Shown here: piece by piece, positions 42,279-53,541 of the stretch
Layout: every line of letters begins with the position of its first letter
Numbering within the stretch: position 1 is the first letter of the stretch
From: Tabrizicola_A sp965284335
GTDB taxonomy: Bacteria > Pseudomonadota > Alphaproteobacteria > Rhodobacterales > Rhodobacteraceae
Length of the DNA stretch: 64,000 bases
Assembly (NCBI RefSeq): GCF_965284335.1
Contig: NZ_OZ260076.1
Reading direction: 5' to 3' (one strand)
Notes under the pieces: model-generated
Seen by the model: only the letters and a program-made list of their open reading frames with translations
What the model was told of the DNA's origin: nothing
Databases searched by the model: none
Translations under genes and position numbers: made by a program

Positions 42279-45200
42279 ATGAACTTCTCCGCCTGGTCCA
42301 TCAAAAACCCCGTCGCGCCGCTTTTGGCGTTTTTCATGCTCATGGTCCTCGGCTGGCAATCCTTCAACAGCCTGCCCGTCACCCGCTTTCCGAATATCGA
42401 CATCCCCGTGGTCGCGGTCACCGTCGCCCAACCCGGTGCCGCCCCTGCGGAAATGGAAACCCAAGTCACCAAAAAAATCGAAGATGCCGTTGCGGGCCTG
42501 ACCGGGGCCAAGAACGTCACCACCACCATTTCCGACGGCATTTCCACCACCGCCATCGAGTTTCGCATGGAGGTGCCCACCGACAAGGCCGTGCAAGACA
42601 CCAAAGACGCCATCGACCGCATCCGCGGCGACCTGCCCGGCTCGATCGAAGCCCCCATCGTCACCCGCATCGACATCGAAGGTCAGGCGATCATGACCTT
42701 TGCGGTCACCGCCCCCGACATGACGCTCGAGGAAATGTCTTGGTTCGTCGATGACACCATCATCCGCGTGCTGCAAGGCCGCCCCGGCGTCGGCAAAGTC
42801 GAACGCTATGGCGGGGCCGACCGCGAGGTGCGCGTGGCGCTTGACCCGGTCAAACTGGAAAGCTTCGGCATCACCGCCACCACCGTCTCAAACCAGCTCA
42901 GGCTCACCAACACCAATGTCGGCGGCGGCAAGGCCGAAATCGGCGAGGGTCGCCAAGCCATCCGCACATTGGGCGATGCGCAAACCGTCCAGGGACTGGC
43001 CGATACCCCCATCACCCTGCCCGGCGGCCGCCATGTGCGGCTGGCCGATCTTGGCACCGTGATGGACGGCTACCAAGAGCTGAAATCCTTTTCCCGGCTG
43101 AACGGCGATCAGGTGGTGACCTTTGCCGTGTTCCGCGCCAAAGGCGCCTCCGAGGTCTCGGTGGCCGAAACGGTCAACGAAACCCTCGACACCCTGCGCG
43201 CCGAAAACCCCACCGTCGGCATCAGCCTTGTCGATGAAACCGTGTTCTACACCTATGGCAATTACGAAAGCGCGATCCACACCCTGATCGAAGGCTCCAT
43301 CCTTGCGGTGCTGGTGGTCTTTGCCTTCCTGCGCAACTGGCGCGCCACCCTCATCACCGCCGTCGCCCTGCCGCTTTCTGCCGTGCCCACCTTCTGGGTG
43401 ATGGACCTTCTGGGCTTTTCGCTCAACCTCGTCAGCTTCCTCGCCATCACGCTGGCCACCGGCATTTTGGTGGATGATGCGATCGTGGAAATCGAAAACA
43501 TCGCCCGCCACATCCGCATGGGCAAAACCCCCTACCGCGCGGCCATAGATGCCGCCGATGAAATTGGCCTTGCCGTCATCGCCACCACCTTCACCATCAT
43601 CGCGGTCTTTGTGCCGGTGTCCTTCATGGGCGGCATCCCCGGCCAATACTTCCGCCAGTTCGGCCTGACGGTCGCCATCGCCGTGGGCTTCTCGCTTCTG
43701 GTCGCCCGCCTCATCACCCCCATGATGGCCGCTTACCTCATGACCGCCAAGGACGCCAACGCCGGCCACCACGAAGGCGAGGGCGACGGCCCGGTGATGA
43801 CACGCTATCTGGCCTTCGTGAACCGCTCGATCCGGGGCGGCATCCGCCTGCCCTTCACGCGCTGGAAACTGCCCAGCTACTTCGTCACCCTCGTATCGGC
43901 CATCGGCGTCCTGATCGTCTCGGTCTACTTCATGCTGCAGGTGCCGGGCTCCTTCCTGCCGCCAGAAGATGTCAGCCGCATCTCCGTCTCGGTCGAACTC
44001 CCGCCCGGCTCGACGCTGGAAGACACCGACCGCACCACCCAGGCCATCACCAGGGCGATCATCGACATCGAAGGAGTGCGCGATGTCTTCGTCCTCGGCG
44101 GCACCTCGCCGCGCGGCGAGCTTGACCTGCGCCGCGCCTCGGTCGCGGTGGTGCTCGACCGGCTGGATCATTCGCTCCTGCGCCGCCTGACCGAGATTGG
44201 CAACCAGATCCCCGTCCTGTCGCTTGTGGTGCCGACGCTGGAAAACCCCGGCCGCACCCGCAGCCAGAACGAGATCGAGGTGGAGATCTTTGAAAAGCTC
44301 GCCACCATCCCCGACATTCGCACCTCCAAGCTGAACGACCGGGGCGACCGCGACATTTCCTATTCGGTGCTGGCCAGCAATGACGCCGATCTGAACACCG
44401 CTGTTCAAACGCTGTTGGACGCGCTGCGCGGTGAACCCACACTCACCGGGCTTTCTGCCGAAGGCGCGCTGCCGCGCCCCGAGGTGCAGATCACCCCCCG
44501 CGCCGATGAGGCCGCCCGCTTGGGCGTCACCGCCGCCGCCATCGCGCAAACCCTGCGCATCGCCACCATCGGCGATCTTGACGCCGCCTTGGCGCAAGTC
44601 TCGCTCGACAACCGCCTGATCCCGGTGCGCGTGCAACTGGCCGACAGCTCATGGCAGGATCTAAACCGCATTGCCGCGCTCAAGGTGCAAACCGCCACAG
44701 GCACGCTGGTGCCGCTTTCTGCCGTGGCCGATGTGACCATCGGCGAAGGCCCGGCCACGGTGAAGCGCTTTAACCGCGAACGTCAGGCGATCATCGGCGC
44801 ATCGCTGCCTTTGGGCGTGGCGCTTGGCACCGCCAAGGAACGCTTTAACGCCATCGTCGCCACCACCCCCTTGCCAGCAGGCGTCAAGATCAGCGAATCC
44901 GGCGATGCCGAGGTGCAGGCCGAACTGATGTCATCCTTCGGCAATGCCATGATCATGGGGCTGATGCTGGTCTTGACCGTGCTGATCCTGCTTTTCCGCT
45001 CGGTCATCCAACCCTTCACCATCCTCCTGTCGCTGCCCCTCGCCATCGGCGGGGTCGCGGCCGCGCTCATCCTCACCGGATCGGCGCTTTCCATGCCCGT
45101 CCTCATCGGCATCTTGATGCTGATGGGCATCGTGACCAAAAACGCCATCCTCCTCATTGACTTCATCATCGAGATGCGCGCCCGCGGGCTTGACCGCATG

Positions 45201-45578
45201 TCCGCCGTGATCGAGGCCGGCCACAAACGCGCCCAACCCATCGTGATGACCTCCATCGCCATGTCGGCAGGCATGCTGCCATCCGCCCTTGGCGTCGGCG
45301 AAGGCGGGGCCTTCCGCGCCCCCATGGCCACCGCCGTGATCGGCGGAATTATCGTCTCGACCGTGCTGTCGCTCGTGGTGGTTCCCTCGTTCTATCTCAT
45401 CATGGACGACCTCTCGCGCCTTATCTCCCGCCTCTTCTCGCGCGTGATCGGCGAAAAAGAGGCCGAACCCGAACCGCCCACCCCCGAGGCGCTCGCCGCC
45501 CAGATCGCAGCACTTGAGGCCGCGCAAACCGAACTGCGCAGCCGCCTCGACGGCCCCGGCCTGCGCGCCGCCGAATAA
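42279..45578 (+). CDS. RND family multidrug efflux transporter
   Basis: Proton-driven inner-membrane pump of the AcrB/MexB class, 1099 residues. Twelve transmembrane segments can be placed (first near 12-30, a group about 340-500, the last group about 880-1060). The proton-relay aspartates are in GILVDDAIVEIENI (about 405), and signature motifs include VPVSFMGGIPGQYFRQF. The C-terminal tail has a charged coiled-coil (QIAALEAAQTELRSRL). Third gene of the TetR operon; substrate unknown. Confidence 0.94.
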   Translation: MNFSAWSIKNPVAPLLAFFMLMVLGWQSFNSLPVTRFPNIDIPVVAVTVAQPGAAPAEMETQVTKKIEDAVAGLTGAKNVTTTISDGISTTAIEFRMEVPTDKAVQDTKDAIDRIRGDLPGSIEAPIVTRIDIEGQAIMTFAVTAPDMTLEEMSWFVDDTIIRVLQGRPGVGKVERYGGADREVRVALDPVKLESFGITATTVSNQLRLTNTNVGGGKAEIGEGRQAIRTLGDAQTVQGLADTPITLPGGRHVRLADLGTVMDGYQELKSFSRLNGDQVVTFAVFRAKGASEVSVAETVNETLDTLRAENPTVGISLVDETVFYTYGNYESAIHTLIEGSILAVLVVFAFLRNWRATLITAVALPLSAVPTFWVMDLLGFSLNLVSFLAITLATGILVDDAIVEIENIARHIRMGKTPYRAAIDAADEIGLAVIATTFTIIAVFVPVSFMGGIPGQYFRQFGLTVAIAVGFSLLVARLITPMMAAYLMTAKDANAGHHEGEGDGPVMTRYLAFVNRSIRGGIRLPFTRWKLPSYFVTLVSAIGVLIVSVYFMLQVPGSFLPPEDVSRISVSVELPPGSTLEDTDRTTQAITRAIIDIEGVRDVFVLGGTSPRGELDLRRASVAVVLDRLDHSLLRRLTEIGNQIPVLSLVVPTLENPGRTRSQNEIEVEIFEKLATIPDIRTSKLNDRGDRDISYSVLASNDADLNTAVQTLLDALRGEPTLTGLSAEGALPRPEVQITPRADEAARLGVTAAAIAQTLRIATIGDLDAALAQVSLDNRLIPVRVQLADSSWQDLNRIAALKVQTATGTLVPLSAVADVTIGEGPATVKRFNRERQAIIGASLPLGVALGTAKERFNAIVATTPLPAGVKISESGDAEVQAELMSSFGNAMIMGLMLVLTVLILLFRSVIQPFTILLSLPLAIGGVAAALILTGSALSMPVLIGILMLMGIVTKNAILLIDFIIEMRARGLDRMSAVIEAGHKRAQPIVMTSIAMSAGMLPSALGVGEGGAFRAPMATAVIGGIIVSTVLSLVVVPSFYLIMDDLSRLISRLFSRVIGEKEAEPEPPTPEALAAQIAALEAAQTELRSRLDGPGLRAAE

Positions 45579-45604
45579 GGCAAACCTGCCCCTCCACCCA
45601 AACA

Positions 45605-45645
45605 CCTCCCCTCCCCCCCGTGGGGAGGGGCTGGGGGTGGGGGGC
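45605..45645. repeat. Dispersed GC-rich repeat, copy 1
   Basis: A 41-base string built from CCTCCCCTCCCC, then GTGGGGAGGGGCTGGGGG and TGGGGGGC. The same element occurs at 52910-52951 with one extra base and one change. CCCCTCCCC pairs with GGGGAGGGG. Lies 27 bases after the RND pump stop. Confidence 0.85.
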
Positions 45646-45727
45646 CACCGCGGAACCCCTCTGCCCCTTCCCCCCGCCCGCAATCTCGGCCATGCTGCGC
45701 CGAAGCCCATACCCCGGACCCTTTCCC

Positions 45728-46612
45728 ATGACCGCCACCTCGCCGCGCAACGGCATCTTGTTGATGATCCTCGCGGTGTTTCTCTTCACCATCATGGACG
45801 CGGTGGCCAAGGGCCTGATCGCCCGCTACCCCGCACCGCAGGTGATCTGGGCGCGCTTTGCGGGCCAAGCGCTGATTGTGGCCATCCTGCTCGGCCCCCG
45901 CATGGGGCCCATGCTGCGCACCCAACACCCCTGGCTGCATGTCGTGCGGTCGGCCTTTCAATTCATGGCCACCGCCTTTTTCTTCGTATCGCTCGCCTAT
46001 ATCGGCCTGCCCGAGGCGACCGCGCTGGCCGACACCAGCCCCGTCCTCATCACGCTGGGTGCTGCACTCTTCTTGGGCGAAAAACTCGGCCCCCGCCGCC
46101 TTTTTGGGGTTGTCGCAGCCCTCACTGGGGCGCTGATCATCATCCGACCGGGGGCCGAGGTCTTTACCCTTGCCGCCCTCCTCCCCCTCGCCAATGCCGT
46201 GGCCTATGCGGGCAACGCGCTTTTGACCCGCCACATCGGCATGAAAGAACCGTTCTGGACCTCACTGATGTATGGCGCATTGTTCGGAGCCATCTTGGGC
46301 GGCATCGCTCTGCCCTTCGTTTGGGTCACTCCGACCTTGCCCGACCTTGGCCTTTTCTTCCTTGTCGGCTGCCTTGGCACAGGCGCGCAGCTTTGCATCA
46401 TCCGCTCGTTTTCCTCAACCGAGGCCTCGGTCGTCGCCCCCTTCACCTATCTCGGGATTATCTTTTCGACGATCTGGTCGGTCCTCTTTTTCAACGATTG
46501 GCCCGATGGCTGGACCATGGTTGGCGCGCTTGTGATCGTGGGGGCGGGGCTTTATGTCTGGCACCGCGAAACCCTTCACGCCCGCCGCCAGCGCATAGGC
46601 AAAGATGACTGA
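45728..46612 (+). CDS. EamA/DMT family transporter
   Basis: A 294-residue inner-membrane protein with two EamA repeats, about ten membrane segments. Recognisable phrases: ILLMILAVFLFTIMDAVAKGL at the start, FFVSLAYIGLPEATALADTSPVL (in part), and FLGEKLGPRRLFGV, plus PFTYLGIIFSTIWSVLFFNDWPD in the second repeat. Substrate unknown; relatives export amino acids or metabolites. The ATG at 45728 has no strong binding site. Ends inside the next gene by 8 bases. Confidence 0.9.
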   Translation: MTATSPRNGILLMILAVFLFTIMDAVAKGLIARYPAPQVIWARFAGQALIVAILLGPRMGPMLRTQHPWLHVVRSAFQFMATAFFFVSLAYIGLPEATALADTSPVLITLGAALFLGEKLGPRRLFGVVAALTGALIIIRPGAEVFTLAALLPLANAVAYAGNALLTRHIGMKEPFWTSLMYGALFGAILGGIALPFVWVTPTLPDLGLFFLVGCLGTGAQLCIIRSFSSTEASVVAPFTYLGIIFSTIWSVLFFNDWPDGWTMVGALVIVGAGLYVWHRETLHARRQRIGKDD

Positions 46613-47474
46613 CACCACACGCCACACCGCCGCTCATTGGCTGCAAGACCGCGCTTTGCGCGCGCTCTTTTGGGCCATGCTGCGCCTGCCTTACCGCTGG
46701 CGCGTGCCCTTGGCGGGCTGGGTGGTCAGCCACATCGTCGCCCCCTTGGCCGGATACCGCACCCGCATCCGGGACAATCTGGCGCTGATCCTGCCCGACC
46801 TGCCGCCTGCCGAAGTGGCCCGCATCATCCGCGCCGTGCCCGACAATGTTGGCCGCACCTTGATTGAAATCTATTCGGGTGCCGAATTCACCGCCCATGC
46901 GATCACCCATCCGCTGACAGGTGTCGGCGTGGCCGCGCTCGAGGCCGCCCATCAGTCTGGCCAGCCGGTCATTTTGGTGACGGGGCATTTTGGCAATTAC
47001 GACGCCAGCCGCGCGGCGCTGATCGCGCGCGGCTATCGGGTGGGGGCACTTTATAACCCCATGAAAAACCCCTATTTCAACGATCACTACGTCGCCGCCA
47101 TCGGCCAGATCGGCACCCCCCTGTTTCCGCGTGGCAAAAAGGGACTGGCCGAGATGGTGCGCCATCTGCGCTCTGGCGGGATGCTGGGGCTTTTGATGGA
47201 TCAGGCCATGCGCCACGGCGCGCCCCTGACCTTTTTCGACCAAACCGCGATGACGGCCCTGTCGGCCGCCGAACTTGCGCTGAAATACAATGCGCTGGTG
47301 ATCCCGACCTATGCCGTGCGCCAACCCGATGGTCTGTCCTTTCAGATCATCGTCGAGGCCCCCATCCCCCACAGCACGCCCGAGGCAATGACCCAAGCGC
47401 TGAACGACAGCCTTGAGGCGGTGGTGCGGCGCAACATCGACCAATGGTTCTGGATTCACCGCCGCTGGAAATAA
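46605..47474 (+). CDS. Lipid A acyltransferase-like protein (LpxL/HtrB family)
   Basis: Lysophospholipid-type acyltransferase that adds a secondary acyl chain to lipid A. 289 residues. The HX4D catalytic motif is GHFGNYDAS (about residues 127-134), the second block YNPMKNPYFND, and the C-terminal WFWIHRRWK is diagnostic. One N-terminal amphipathic/membrane region. Co-directional with EamA with an 8-base overlap. Confidence 0.9.
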   Translation: MTDTTRHTAAHWLQDRALRALFWAMLRLPYRWRVPLAGWVVSHIVAPLAGYRTRIRDNLALILPDLPPAEVARIIRAVPDNVGRTLIEIYSGAEFTAHAITHPLTGVGVAALEAAHQSGQPVILVTGHFGNYDASRAALIARGYRVGALYNPMKNPYFNDHYVAAIGQIGTPLFPRGKKGLAEMVRHLRSGGMLGLLMDQAMRHGAPLTFFDQTAMTALSAAELALKYNALVIPTYAVRQPDGLSFQIIVEAPIPHSTPEAMTQALNDSLEAVVRRNIDQWFWIHRRWK

Positions 47475-47558
47475 GGCGTCAATCCCCCACACCGTTATGC
47501 GCTTTCCCCAAACCGCCAGACCCGCTAGGGACGCGGCAGGGAACCTCAGGGGATCAAC

Positions 47559-48104
47559 ATGGCGCAAAACTCCACGATCTACAAAGTCGAGCTGTCGATC
47601 AGCGACATGGACCGCCATTATTATGACAGCCACAAGCTTACCGTGGCCAAACACCCCTCGGAAACCGATGAACGGCTGATGCTGCGCCTCATCGCCTTTG
47701 CCCTCAATGCCCATGAACATCTGGAAATGACCAAGGGCATCTCAACCGATGACGAGCCCGACATCTGGCAAAAAAGCCTTAGCGGCGCGCTGAACCTCTG
47801 GGTGGCCTTGGGCCTGCCCAGCGAAAAGGTGATGCGCCAATCCTGCAGCAAGGCGGACAAGGTGATCGTCTATCCCTATGGTGGACGCACGGCTGACATT
47901 TGGTGGGACAAGATCAAAGGCAGCACCACGCGCTTTGCCAACCTTCAGATCATGCGTTTTTCCGAACAGGCCACGACAGAGCTGGCAACGCTGGCGAACC
48001 GCTCGATGAAACTTCAGGTCAATATCCAAGACGGCGAGGTGATGGTCAGCTTGGGCGAGCGTATCGTTTACCTCACCCCGGCCCCTTGGAAAGCGGCAGC
48101 CTGA
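47559..48104 (+). CDS. yaeQ: YaeQ family protein
   Basis: A 181-residue protein of the YaeQ family (phrases IYKVELSISDMDRHYYDSH, HPSETDERLMLRLIAFAL, WVALGLPSEKVMRQSCSKAD, DIWWDKIKGSTTRFANLQI). The fold resembles PD-(D/E)XK nucleases, but its cellular role is unclear. GGGGAT precedes the ATG by 6-7 bases. Convergent with the DUF1223 gene, 14 bases apart. Confidence 0.92.
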   Translation: MAQNSTIYKVELSISDMDRHYYDSHKLTVAKHPSETDERLMLRLIAFALNAHEHLEMTKGISTDDEPDIWQKSLSGALNLWVALGLPSEKVMRQSCSKADKVIVYPYGGRTADIWWDKIKGSTTRFANLQIMRFSEQATTELATLANRSMKLQVNIQDGEVMVSLGERIVYLTPAPWKAAA

Positions 48105-48118
48105 CCCCGCCCGCTGCG

Positions 48119-48835
48119 CTAGTCCACCACCGCCGCGGCCAAAATCTCGGCCGGGCCTTGGCGCTGCACGATCACCACAGCCGACCCCTCAGGCGGCGCA
48201 TCGGCGCGCAGCACCAAAGGCACCCGCCCCGACCACAGGCCCACCCGCTCCCACGAGGTGACGATGTTGCGATATTCCACCACCAGCCCGGCATTTTCAC
48301 CCGCGCCAATATCCACCTGCGCCGCGTCGCGATACCCCACCAGCTGCACCATCGCAGGCGCGTCCAATGGCGGGTTGGCGGTGGCCTCAATCACGATCTG
48401 CCCACCCTCACGGCGCACGCGCAACGACACCGGCCCCGCCACGCCCGAGGCATCGGCAATGGCAGCCGCCACCTCATCGGGCTCATGGCCCACGACCCGC
48501 GCCACCCCGTCCACAATCATCTGCGGGGTGTAAACCATCCGCTCGCCAGCCGCCTTGGCATAGGATTTCTGCCTTTGAGTAAATCCGGGATGGGCAAATT
48601 CATCTTTCCAACCGATGTAATCCCAATAATCCACATGCAACGCCAAAGGAATCACGCCCGGCTTTTCCGCCAATTCCGCCAAAAGCGCATCCGCAGGCGG
48701 ACAGGATGAGCAGCCCTGCGAGGTGTAAAGCTCCACCACCACAGGGGATAAGAACGATCCGGCCTCCTGTGCAAAGGAAAGCCCCGCGCCGCACAACCAC
48801 ACGCCACAGGCGGCACCGATGATCTCTCGCTTCAT
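48119..48835 (-). CDS. DUF1223 thioredoxin-like secreted protein
   Basis: A 238-residue exported protein (signal peptide to about AQEAG, residue 22-23). The DUF1223 start VVELYTSQGCSSCPPADALL contains a CxxC motif (C42-S-S-C45) like thioredoxin, suggesting redox activity in the periplasm. Later block HVDYWDYIGWKDEFAHPGFTQRQ is typical of the family. Function not established. Confidence 0.9.
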   Translation of the reverse strand: MKREIIGAACGVWLCGAGLSFAQEAGSFLSPVVVELYTSQGCSSCPPADALLAELAEKPGVIPLALHVDYWDYIGWKDEFAHPGFTQRQKSYAKAAGERMVYTPQMIVDGVARVVGHEPDEVAAAIADASGVAGPVSLRVRREGGQIVIEATANPPLDAPAMVQLVGYRDAAQVDIGAGENAGLVVEYRNIVTSWERVGLWSGRVPLVLRADAPPEGSAVVIVQRQGPAEILAAAVVD

Positions 48836-49137
48836 GCTTGACCCATTCCTTGCTTGCCTGCGTCACACACAAGCACCCGCTTTTACTACAAAACCAAAGC
48901 CCTCCGCGCCAATCAAGGTTTTGCGAGCCTTTGAAGCATTCCCCCCACGGATTTGGCCCCATCCCAGCCATGATATATGCCAAACACATCCTCGTCATGG
49001 CTTTGCGCTGCGGCCAAGAAAGCCGCTTTCATTTCGGCATACAATTGCATACAATGCCACCCAAGCCAGAATGATTCCCTTGCACGGGGCCCGCCCTTGC
49101 GGCAAAACCCCGTCCAGTCCAGCCAATGGAGGCCCCC
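48836..49137. other. Divergent intergenic region before aconitase
   Basis: 302 bases between DUF1223 and acnA starts. Contains the tandem decamer at 49037-49056 and a strong ribosome binding site GGAGG at 49130-49134. Short frames (78 residues or less) lack recognisable features, so I see no gene. Confidence 0.6.
49037..49056 (+). promoter_or_regulatory. Tandem decamer near the acnA promoter
   Basis: GCATACAATT followed directly by GCATACAATG. Each copy contains TACAAT, a good -10 hexamer, and the junction has TTGCATACAA, close to the TTGTATACAA sites of some GntR regulators. About 82 bases before the start codon. Confidence 0.45.
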
Positions 49138-51825
<2,688 letters not shown>

Positions 51826-51835
51826 GCGACACGGG

Positions 51836-51858
51836 GATATTGCCAAAGATCAGGCCCG
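51836..51858 (+). repeat. Rhodobacterales-type 3' intergenic motif, copy 3
   Basis: Directly after the acnA stop: GGGGATATTGCCAAAGATCAGG. It shares GGGGATATT and a following AGAT/GAAGG-like piece with the motifs after mazG and cysE, and here it runs into the terminator stem. Confidence 0.5.
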
Positions 51859-51885
51859 GAGCGATCCGGGCCTGATGTCGTTTTA
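51849..51885 (+). terminator. Intrinsic terminator of acnA
   Basis: Twelve-bp perfect stem ATCAGGCCCGGA / TCCGGGCCTGAT (51849-51860 and 51865-51876), GCGA loop, then GTCGTTTTA. The IS element sits immediately behind it; TTTTA holds the TA target. Confidence 0.9.
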
Positions 51886-51899
51886 GGGCCTGTGGACAA

Positions 51900-52286
51900 T
51901 CAACGTGACGCGATGAGGGTAGCGGCAAGGTTCCAGTTGGCGGCATAGCTGCAGTCTGTCTTGTCGTAACGCGTCGCGATGCCCCTGAATTCCTTGATTT
52001 TCGCAAAGTAGTTCTCGATCAGGTGCCGCCATCTGTAGGCGTTGGCATCATAGTCGCGCTGCTGCTTGCGGTTGGCTTTTGGCGGAATGACTGCAGTTGC
52101 GCCCCGCACATCGAGTTCTTCAAGCAACCAATTCGCATCGAACGCCTTGTCTGCCAGTAGCGCTCCGAAGGACACGCCTCGGATCAAGGGTGCTACACCC
52201 TTCATGTCATGGGCCTGACCCGGCAGCAGCATGAAGCGCATGAGATTGCCAAGCGCATCGACGAGGGCCACGATCTTGGTCGTCAA
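51900..52286 (-). CDS. IS5-family transposase, second frame (ORF B)
   Basis: C-terminal part, 128 codons, of a DDE transposase. It carries the second catalytic aspartate in LLADKAFDANWL and the catalytic glutamate in RWRHLIENYFAKIKEFR. It opens with TTG, overlaps ORF A by 4 bases, and lacks its own binding site, so it is probably made as a fusion by a -1 shift at the A4G5 run (52323-52331). Its stop lies inside the left terminal repeat. Confidence 0.88.
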   Translation of the reverse strand: MTTKIVALVDALGNLMRFMLLPGQAHDMKGVAPLIRGVSFGALLADKAFDANWLLEELDVRGATAVIPPKANRKQQRDYDANAYRWRHLIENYFAKIKEFRGIATRYDKTDCSYAANWNLAATLIASR

Positions 52287-52657
52287 ACCGCCGCGAGAGC
52301 GGCCGATGGCCTGAGCCTGAGTCCCCCTTTTGCGCCGCTCGCCTTCTGGTGAACCTGAACGATGGTACCGTCGATGAGGGCATATTCAAGGTCGGGGTCA
52401 CCACTCATCGCATTGAAAAGACGCTCGAAAACACCCGATTTGGCCCATCTGCGGAAGCGTCGAAATTGGCTGTTCCACTTACCGAAACCAGACGGCAGAT
52501 CACGCCAAGGCGACCCCGTCCGGACACGCCAGAAGACCGCTTCCAGAAACAGACGGTTGTCCTTCGCCGTGACCCCCGCATTACTGGCCTTGCCTGGCAG
52601 ATGCTCTTCAAGCCGCTTCCAAAAGGCATCTGTCACCACGAACCGCTGATCGTTCAT
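52283..52657 (-). CDS. IS5-family transposase, first frame (ORF A)
   Basis: N-terminal part, 124 codons: a DUF4096-like domain (VTDAFWKRLEEHLPG, FLEAVFWRVRTGSPWRDLP) and the first catalytic aspartate in YALIDGTIVQVHQ. After the A-run GCAAAAGGGGGAC (52323-52333) the frame diverges into GLRLRPSAALAAV; a -1 shift gives the normal continuation TQAQAIGRSRGGLTTK. Two-frame organisation is usual in this IS group. Confidence 0.88.
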   Translation of the reverse strand: MNDQRFVVTDAFWKRLEEHLPGKASNAGVTAKDNRLFLEAVFWRVRTGSPWRDLPSGFGKWNSQFRRFRRWAKSGVFERLFNAMSGDPDLEYALIDGTIVQVHQKASGAKGGLRLRPSAALAAV

Positions 52658-52909
52658 TCAAACCTCCACTTTGGAAGCTTGAATCAGAAATCAGCCAAAA
52701 TGGGAATCCTGATTGTCCACAGGGCCTAGATCCCTGCAAAATCTTTGGCCTCACGCGGGCGGAAAGCTGTTCCGCAAGACCGCCCAAATAGGCCAACGCC
52801 GCCCGCGCCCCAAAAGCGCCCCGGCACGATGCCCCTCGGGCCGCCACCCATTGCCAAGGTGTCGGTGCAGCTGACCGCTTGGCTTTTGATCCTACCCGTC
52901 CAAGATGCG

Positions 52910-52951
52910 CCTCCCCTCCCCCTCCGTGGGGAGGGGCTGGGGGTGGGGGGC
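52910..52951. repeat. Dispersed GC-rich repeat, copy 2
   Basis: 42 bases, the same element as at 45605-45645, differing only in the first C-rich part (one inserted T). The surrounding 265 bases (52729-52993) hold no convincing gene; a short leftward frame across it is compositionally odd and probably not coding. Confidence 0.85.
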
Positions 52952-52993
52952 AACTAACAGCAGGCGGGGACACCTAACAGCCTCCCCCAAAGC

Positions 52994-53452
52994 TCAGTCG
53001 GCAAACACCGTCACGGCGGGTAGATCGGTCAAGGACAGCCCCAAGGCGCGATAGGCGGGCAATGACAGCAACGCCCCCCCCGTGCCGGGTCGCAGCTCAA
53101 CCGCCACGCTGGCCCCGCTGGCCGTCACCACCTTGCCCTTGCCCGCAACCGCGACCAAAGCCGAGCGCAGCCAGAACCCCGGCTCCGTCGGGCTGCCAAG
53201 GGCCACCGTGGTCTTGCCCAATTCCCGCGCCCCGGCAATCGGGGCGGCCACGGCCTGCGCACGCTGCTCGGCGGTTGTGGTGTCCAAACTGGCGGCGGTA
53301 TTGGCACCGGGGGGCGGCGGCAAAACCACCGTCGGATCGACCGGGGCGACGATCTGAACCTCGGGCGTCTTTGGCTTCGCGCCAAACCCGCCCCCCGCGC
53401 CACAAGACGCCAGACCCACCATCGCACCCGTTAAAACCAAAATCTTTTTCAT
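52994..53452 (-). CDS. Hypothetical lipoprotein
   Basis: A 152-residue protein with a lipoprotein signal (MKKILVLTGAMVGLASCGAG, lipobox LASC) and a proline-rich linker (VVLPPPPGANTA) before a small C-terminal domain ending GLSLTDLPAVTVFAD. No enzyme motif seen. The ATG at 53452 is 4 bases after GGGGG. Resembles a Rhodobacterales family sometimes mis-annotated by name; I cannot give a function. Confidence 0.75.
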   Translation of the reverse strand: MKKILVLTGAMVGLASCGAGGGFGAKPKTPEVQIVAPVDPTVVLPPPPGANTAASLDTTTAEQRAQAVAAPIAGARELGKTTVALGSPTEPGFWLRSALVAVAGKGKVVTASGASVAVELRPGTGGALLSLPAYRALGLSLTDLPAVTVFAD

Positions 53453-53541
53453 CATACCCCCGACGATAGTCTGCCGCCCTTCCCCACGCAACCGCCGCTT
53501 TCTGGCTTGTGACGAATGCCGCCTGCGCCTACCTTATAGCC

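Larger units (their letters stand above)
51886..52726 (-). mobile_element. IS5-family insertion sequence (IS427-like), complete
   Basis: 841 bases. Ends are 17-bp inverted repeats with one mismatch: left GGGCCTGTGGACAATCA (51886-51902), right GGCCCTGTGGACAATCA read on the minus strand (52726-52710). A TA duplication flanks it (51884-51885, 52727-52728), as in the IS427 group. The transposase runs leftward and is split over two frames. It lies between the acnA terminator and an intergenic region and breaks no visible gene. Confidence 0.93.

Noticed and set aside
42888..44636. 582-codon frame opposite the RND pump gene
   Set aside because: Histidine- and glycine-rich antisense text with no motif; the sense gene is a clear transporter.
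52608..52973. 121-codon leftward frame behind the IS element
   Set aside because: It runs across the right IS end and the GC-rich repeat, so it is a chance frame; I could not recognise any gene remnant in the region.
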